64,000 bases of DNA from Diabrotica undecimpunctata (taxonomy: Eukaryota; Arthropoda; Insecta; Coleoptera; Chrysomelidae). Shown here in pieces: positions 60,576-64,000 of the stretch. The position numbers and the translations under genes are program-made. Position 1 is the first letter of the stretch. Every line of letters starts with the position of its first letter. The stretch lies in contig NC_092808.1 of NCBI RefSeq assembly GCF_040954645.1, positions 18,977,383 through 19,041,382 on the forward strand, read 5' to 3'. A model generated the notes under the pieces. The model was not told the DNA's origin. It did no database searches and worked only from the letters and a program-made list of their open reading frames with translations.

Positions 60576-61500
60576 TTCTTTTTTGTGTGCCGTGCTTGTA
60601 TTCAAGCGTTGGCTATCGTCATATTGACAAGCTGATGAAATGATTCTCGGTCGGCAGCTAGATGAAACAGTTCCTCGACCGTTCGACCTGTCCATTGTCT
60701 AATGTTACGCAACCAGGACAGTTGTTTTCTTCCGACCCAACGTTTTCCTTCGATTTTGCCCTGAATGATTAACAGGAGTAAGCGATATTTAGATCCTCTC
60801 ATTATATGACCGAAGTATAGGACCTTTCTCATTTTGATGATGTTGATCAATGCTCGTTCTTTGTGCACGGTCTCTAGCCCGCGTTCGTTAGATATGTGTG
60901 CTGTCCACGGGATTCTGAGCATGCGACGGTAACACCATAACTCAAACGCTTCTAATTTGTTAAGATTTTTTATTTTTGTTGTCCAGGTTTCACATCCATA
61001 GAACAAAGTCGACCAGACGTAGCACTTCAATACTCTTAGAAGTGTGGTCAACGACAGACTTCTACTGCATAATACAGAACACCAGTTAATAAAGTTTTTC
61101 CGTGTGAGTTCTATTCTGGTCGAAATTTCCTCGTCACTTTCAACCCTGCAGTCAATCCAGCTACCCAGATATCTAAAGTGTTCCACCCTTTCCAGGATTT
61201 TGTTATCTAATCTTAGTACTGAGTCTTCGATATTAATTTTTCCGACCACCATCCATTTTGTTTTTTTTGCGTTGATTGTTAAGCCCTTTTCAGTGAATTC
61301 GTTGTTTACAGCATTCAACAGGGTTTGAAGATCTTCTAGACTCTCTGCCATTAGTGCGGTGTCATCGGCGTATCTGATATTGTTAATAATTTCACCACCG
61401 ATCTTAACACCTTCGCGGCGATTATTTAACGCTATTTCAAAAACTGGTTCAGTGTAGGCATTAAACAACATCGGTGACATAACACATCCCTGTCTGACAG
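60575..61500 (-). mobile_element. 5'-truncated LINE (RT C-terminal half), open frame
   Basis: Open from VRQGCVMSPMLFNAYTEPVF through IRYADDTALMAESLEDL, NAKKTKWMVVGKINIED, FRYLGSWIDCRVESDEEIST, KLEAFELWCYRRMLRIPWTA, GKIEGKRWVGRKQLSWLRNI, to AADRESFHQLVNMTIANA stop (60602). Few mutations, so fairly young. It joins the plus LINE at 60575 and a minus LINE at 61500. Confidence 0.88.
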
Positions 61501-62359
61501 TTTGTAGTAGTCGACTCGTTAAGTGTCCATGCTTCTATCTCGTAAAGCAGAGTCGAGAAAATATAACACCTTGCCAGCCTAACTCTCAAGTCTAATTTCA
61601 GTTCTCTTTCACAAAGTACCTTTCTCATTTTATTGAAGTTTGTTCGTACTTTCTCTATTCGAACTTTGATTTCTTTGGAGTAATCGTTTGTGTGATTAAT
61701 TATTGTGCCAAGATAATTGTAGTTTTCAACTTGTTCTAAAGTTTTACCGTTAATTGTCAGCTTTTCATCATTATTTTGGGTTTTTGATATCCTTATAAAT
61801 TTAGTTTTCTTGATGTTTATTGATAATCCATATTCTTCTCCATACTCAACTATCTTGTTCATTAGCTTTTGGAGGTCTTGTAGGTTGTCTGCTATTATGA
61901 TAGTATCGTCCACATATCTAATGTTATTAATTGGTGTTTCATTGACCTCTATTCCTGCTGTTTCTCCCTGAAGAGTTCGTTCCATAATTTCTTCAGAGTA
62001 TGCATTGAATAGTAGTGGTGACAATACACACCCCTGTCGCACTCCTCTTTTAATTTCGAACTCTTCTGATGTATGTTCATTAATGCGTATGTGTGTCTGC
62101 TGTTTATAATATAGATTTTTTATAATTCTTCGAAGGTCATTGTATTGTAATTGTTTTGCTTTGAGGACGTCCATTAGCTCTTTGTGTCGGACTTTATCGA
62201 AAGCCTTGTTGTAATCTATGAAACAGATGTACATATCATGGTTCACATCCAAGCATCTCTGGATTAGTACGTTGAATGCAAAACGAGCTTCACGGGTACC
62301 TACGCCTCTACGGAATCCAAATTGGGTTTCTTCAATATCCATATAAAGTATTTGGTAAA
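61500..62359 (-). pseudogene. LINE RT (YVDD variant), inner part
   Basis: EETQFGFRRGVGTREARFAF, YICFIDYNKAFDKVRHKELM, GVRQGCVLSPLLFNAYSEEI, NIRYVDDTIIIADNLQDLQK (YVDD where YADD is usual), INIKKTKFIRISK, YNYLGTIINHTNDYSKEIKV, FSTLLYEIEAWTLNES. Open throughout. The C-terminus is replaced by the 60575-61500 LINE, and the N-terminal part continues at 62592. Confidence 0.88.
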
Positions 62360-62368
62360 TGCGTTTAT

Positions 62369-62582
62369 CTTCTTCTTCTTCATGTGCCATCTCCTCTAAG
62401 AAGGTAGACAACCATCATGGCAATTCGCACCTTCGATACCACTGCTCAAAAAAGGTCAGCAGAAGTGCAGTTAGACCAAGCTATCAAATTGTTTAACCAG
62501 GAGATGCGTCTTCTTCCGCGACTCCTACACTGTATTCTTCCTTGCAATATTTATTTGCTACAAGTTATCATGTCCCAGATAT
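62369..62582 (-). mobile_element. 214-bp truncated LINE inserted into the YVDD LINE, 9-bp target duplication
   Basis: Minus: ILQGRIQCRSRGRRRISWLN, SKVRIAMMVVYLLRGDGT, then a (GAA)n tail at 62369-62380. TGCGTTTAT occurs at 62360-62368 and 62583-62591, and the interrupted LINE frame resumes on each side. Confidence 0.93.
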
Positions 62583-62591
62583 TGCGTTTAT

Positions 62592-62900
62592 GGATGATCA
62601 TATAAACATTTTAAGTGTGTGAAATATCAGGCTTATGGTGCGGTGGTCGGTGCATTCTCTAGCATTTTTCTTTTTTAGGAAACAAATAAATGTTGAGGTC
62701 AACCATTCATTGGGTATGTCACCCGACTGATAAATTTCATTAAAGAGCTTCAAGAGGACATCCATGTACTCATTTTCTATTATTTTAAGGATATCAATAG
62801 GCAGTTGATCCGGCTCCGAGCTTTTTCCGTTTCTGGTGTTCTTTAGTGCATACAATAGTTCTTCCTTTGTAATTTCTATACTTGTTTCTCTGTCCTCGTG
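62592..62900 (-). pseudogene. YVDD LINE, N-terminal part
   Basis: MYALKNTRNGKSSEPDQLPI, YMDVLLKLFNEIYQSGDIPN, then SLIFHTLKMFI, which continues as KRIYQILYMDIEETQ at about 62365 once the 214-bp insert is removed. Confidence 0.85.
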
Positions 62901-62939
62901 AACTATCTATCTAGACTCGAGTCTATCTACCTCGAGACC

Positions 62940-63033
62940 TATCCAGAACTATCTAGAGCGGCAGTCAACAGGGTCGCATAGCCATGATGATTTCCAACCT
63001 TCAATAGAAGATGAAACTTAAAGAAGAAGAAGA
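62940..63033 (+). pseudogene. Very short LINE 3' end, plus strand
   Basis: LSRAAVNRVA then SNLQ-like residues and an (AAG)n tail at 63018-63033; related to the RAAASKVRIAMM family. Confidence 0.55.
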
Positions 63034-63309
63034 AGCCACTCTGCCACACCGATTTTCAGGCATCAATGCTATGTAGGCAATTTAGTAACGGATTGTTATT
63101 ATTCTCGGTTTTAGATCGCCTTCTTTCGGTGCCATATGAGGTCCTCCTAACGTAAACAATTACACGACATGACGACTTGATGACTTACGACCCTAGATTT
63201 TAACTTTCATTATAATCTGAAGGATTCTGTAATAGTCTCTTCTAAGAAAATACCCTAGGGTGATTCTTTCTTATCTTAAATTTTATAATAATTCATGAAT
63301 GACATTTAA
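63034..63309. other. Noncoding stretch
   Basis: Nothing recognisable. Confidence 0.5.
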
Positions 63310-63830
63310 TACTGCTTCGTTGGTCTGCATGGCTAGGCAGGTATTGGAGCATTCTTCTATACAACCACATCTCGGACGCTTCTGGGCAATTGATCGTATC
63401 AGCCTTCAAAGTCCAGATCTCGGTGCCGTGTATGACAGACCAAATCTAAAATGAATTTGATCATTCTTTGACGTAATTGTAGCTTTAAGTTGTATTTACA
63501 AAACAGAGATTTCATTTTCAGAAACGTTGAGTGAGCTGCTTTAATTCTGCACCTGAATCTGTTTACTTTGGTCTAGTAGTCGTGCGGTTAGCAGTTAAAT
63601 CTCATAAGTTTTTCTCAACGACATTCATTTATAGACCCATTTCTCTATTTTTCATGTTTACGCAATCCAACAACTCTTGAAAGAATACTGTTTCTTGGAG
63701 ATTACTAAGAAACAGTATTCTTGGTAATCTCTAAGATTACTGTTACCTACAGTAAGATTACTGTTAATTGCAATAGATAGCAGTGTCGTCAGCATATCAA
63801 ATAGTCTTCATCAGCCAAATCAGTTCACTA
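63310..63830 (-). pseudogene. Decayed LINE C-terminal fragment
   Basis: Minus frames near 63310-63430 resemble EIWTLKADTIN...EMWLYRRML..., the WCYRRML region of LINE RTs. An inverted repeat (AAGAATACTGTTTCTT at 63681-63696 and its complement at 63707-63722) lies within. Confidence 0.45.
63681..63722. repeat. 16-bp-arm inverted repeat
   Basis: 63681-63696 and 63707-63722, spacer 10 nt. GTAATCTC and AGATTACTGTTA words repeat after it up to about 63770, as if by template switching. Confidence 0.9.
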
Positions 63831-63841
63831 TAGATTTTCAA

Positions 63842-63872
63842 TCTTTCTTTCTTTCTTTCTTCTTTCTTTCTC
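63842..63872. repeat. (CTTT)n microsatellite
   Basis: About seven CTTT units, one interrupted. Confidence 0.93.
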
Positions 63873-64000
63873 CCCTTCCTTTTACCCTAACATGGTGTCG
63901 GATTTGGGCTAGCTATTTTAATTTCCATTTACCCACCTCTTCCATTCTTTTCTGTTTCCTGCCATTATTTTTAATTCCTCGAGTGATTTTTGTTTAAGTT

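Overview
The window is eukaryotic, AT-rich and transposon-dense, and most likely comes from an insect, perhaps a beetle. The insect call rests on the mix of LINE, mariner/Tc1, hAT, P-like, piggyBac and Penelope relics and on the intron structure; the order is only a guess.

The one well-supported host gene is on the minus strand from at least 59491 down to 11044. It encodes the C-terminal ~3,160 residues of BIRC6/Bruce, the giant inhibitor-of-apoptosis protein that is also a ubiquitin-conjugating (E2/E3 hybrid) enzyme. I placed 26 coding exons by reading splice sites directly. All 25 exon-exon phases agree and give one open frame ending at a stop at 11044-11046. The exons cover carbohydrate-binding-module-like beta-sandwich segments, the long helical scaffold, the region before the E2, and the catalytic UBC domain with its active-site Cys codon at 14697-14699. 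The 5' part of the gene (WD40 propeller, BIR domain, start codon) lies beyond 64000.

Layout. 1-910: a small foldback element and a possible last exon of a plus-strand gene. 910-4240: two P-like MITEs with perfect 8-bp target duplications and a 92-bp minisatellite. 4240-8000: three degenerate LINEs, with a hAT deletion derivative in or beside one. 8000-11040: sparse sequence and the Bruce 3' flank. 11044-59491: Bruce exons, whose larger introns hold most of the mobile DNA. Examples are a 6.26-kb mariner-like element with ~175-bp inverted repeats in intron 13, a LINE of nearly 2 kb with a single frameshift in intron 8, an inverted-repeat element carrying a tRNA-Asp in intron 6, and a piggyBac relic plus a 149-bp-arm hairpin in intron 3. 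59500-64000: nested LINEs, presumably in the next upstream Bruce intron.

No CRISPR, bacterial operon or phage features are present. No intact autonomous transposon was found; the nearest is the 38.8-40.8 kb LINE. I see no undescribed multi-gene system. The most interesting structures are the P-like MITE pair, the near-perfect hairpin, the tRNA-carrying inverted-repeat element, and several truncated LINEs with readable target-site duplications.
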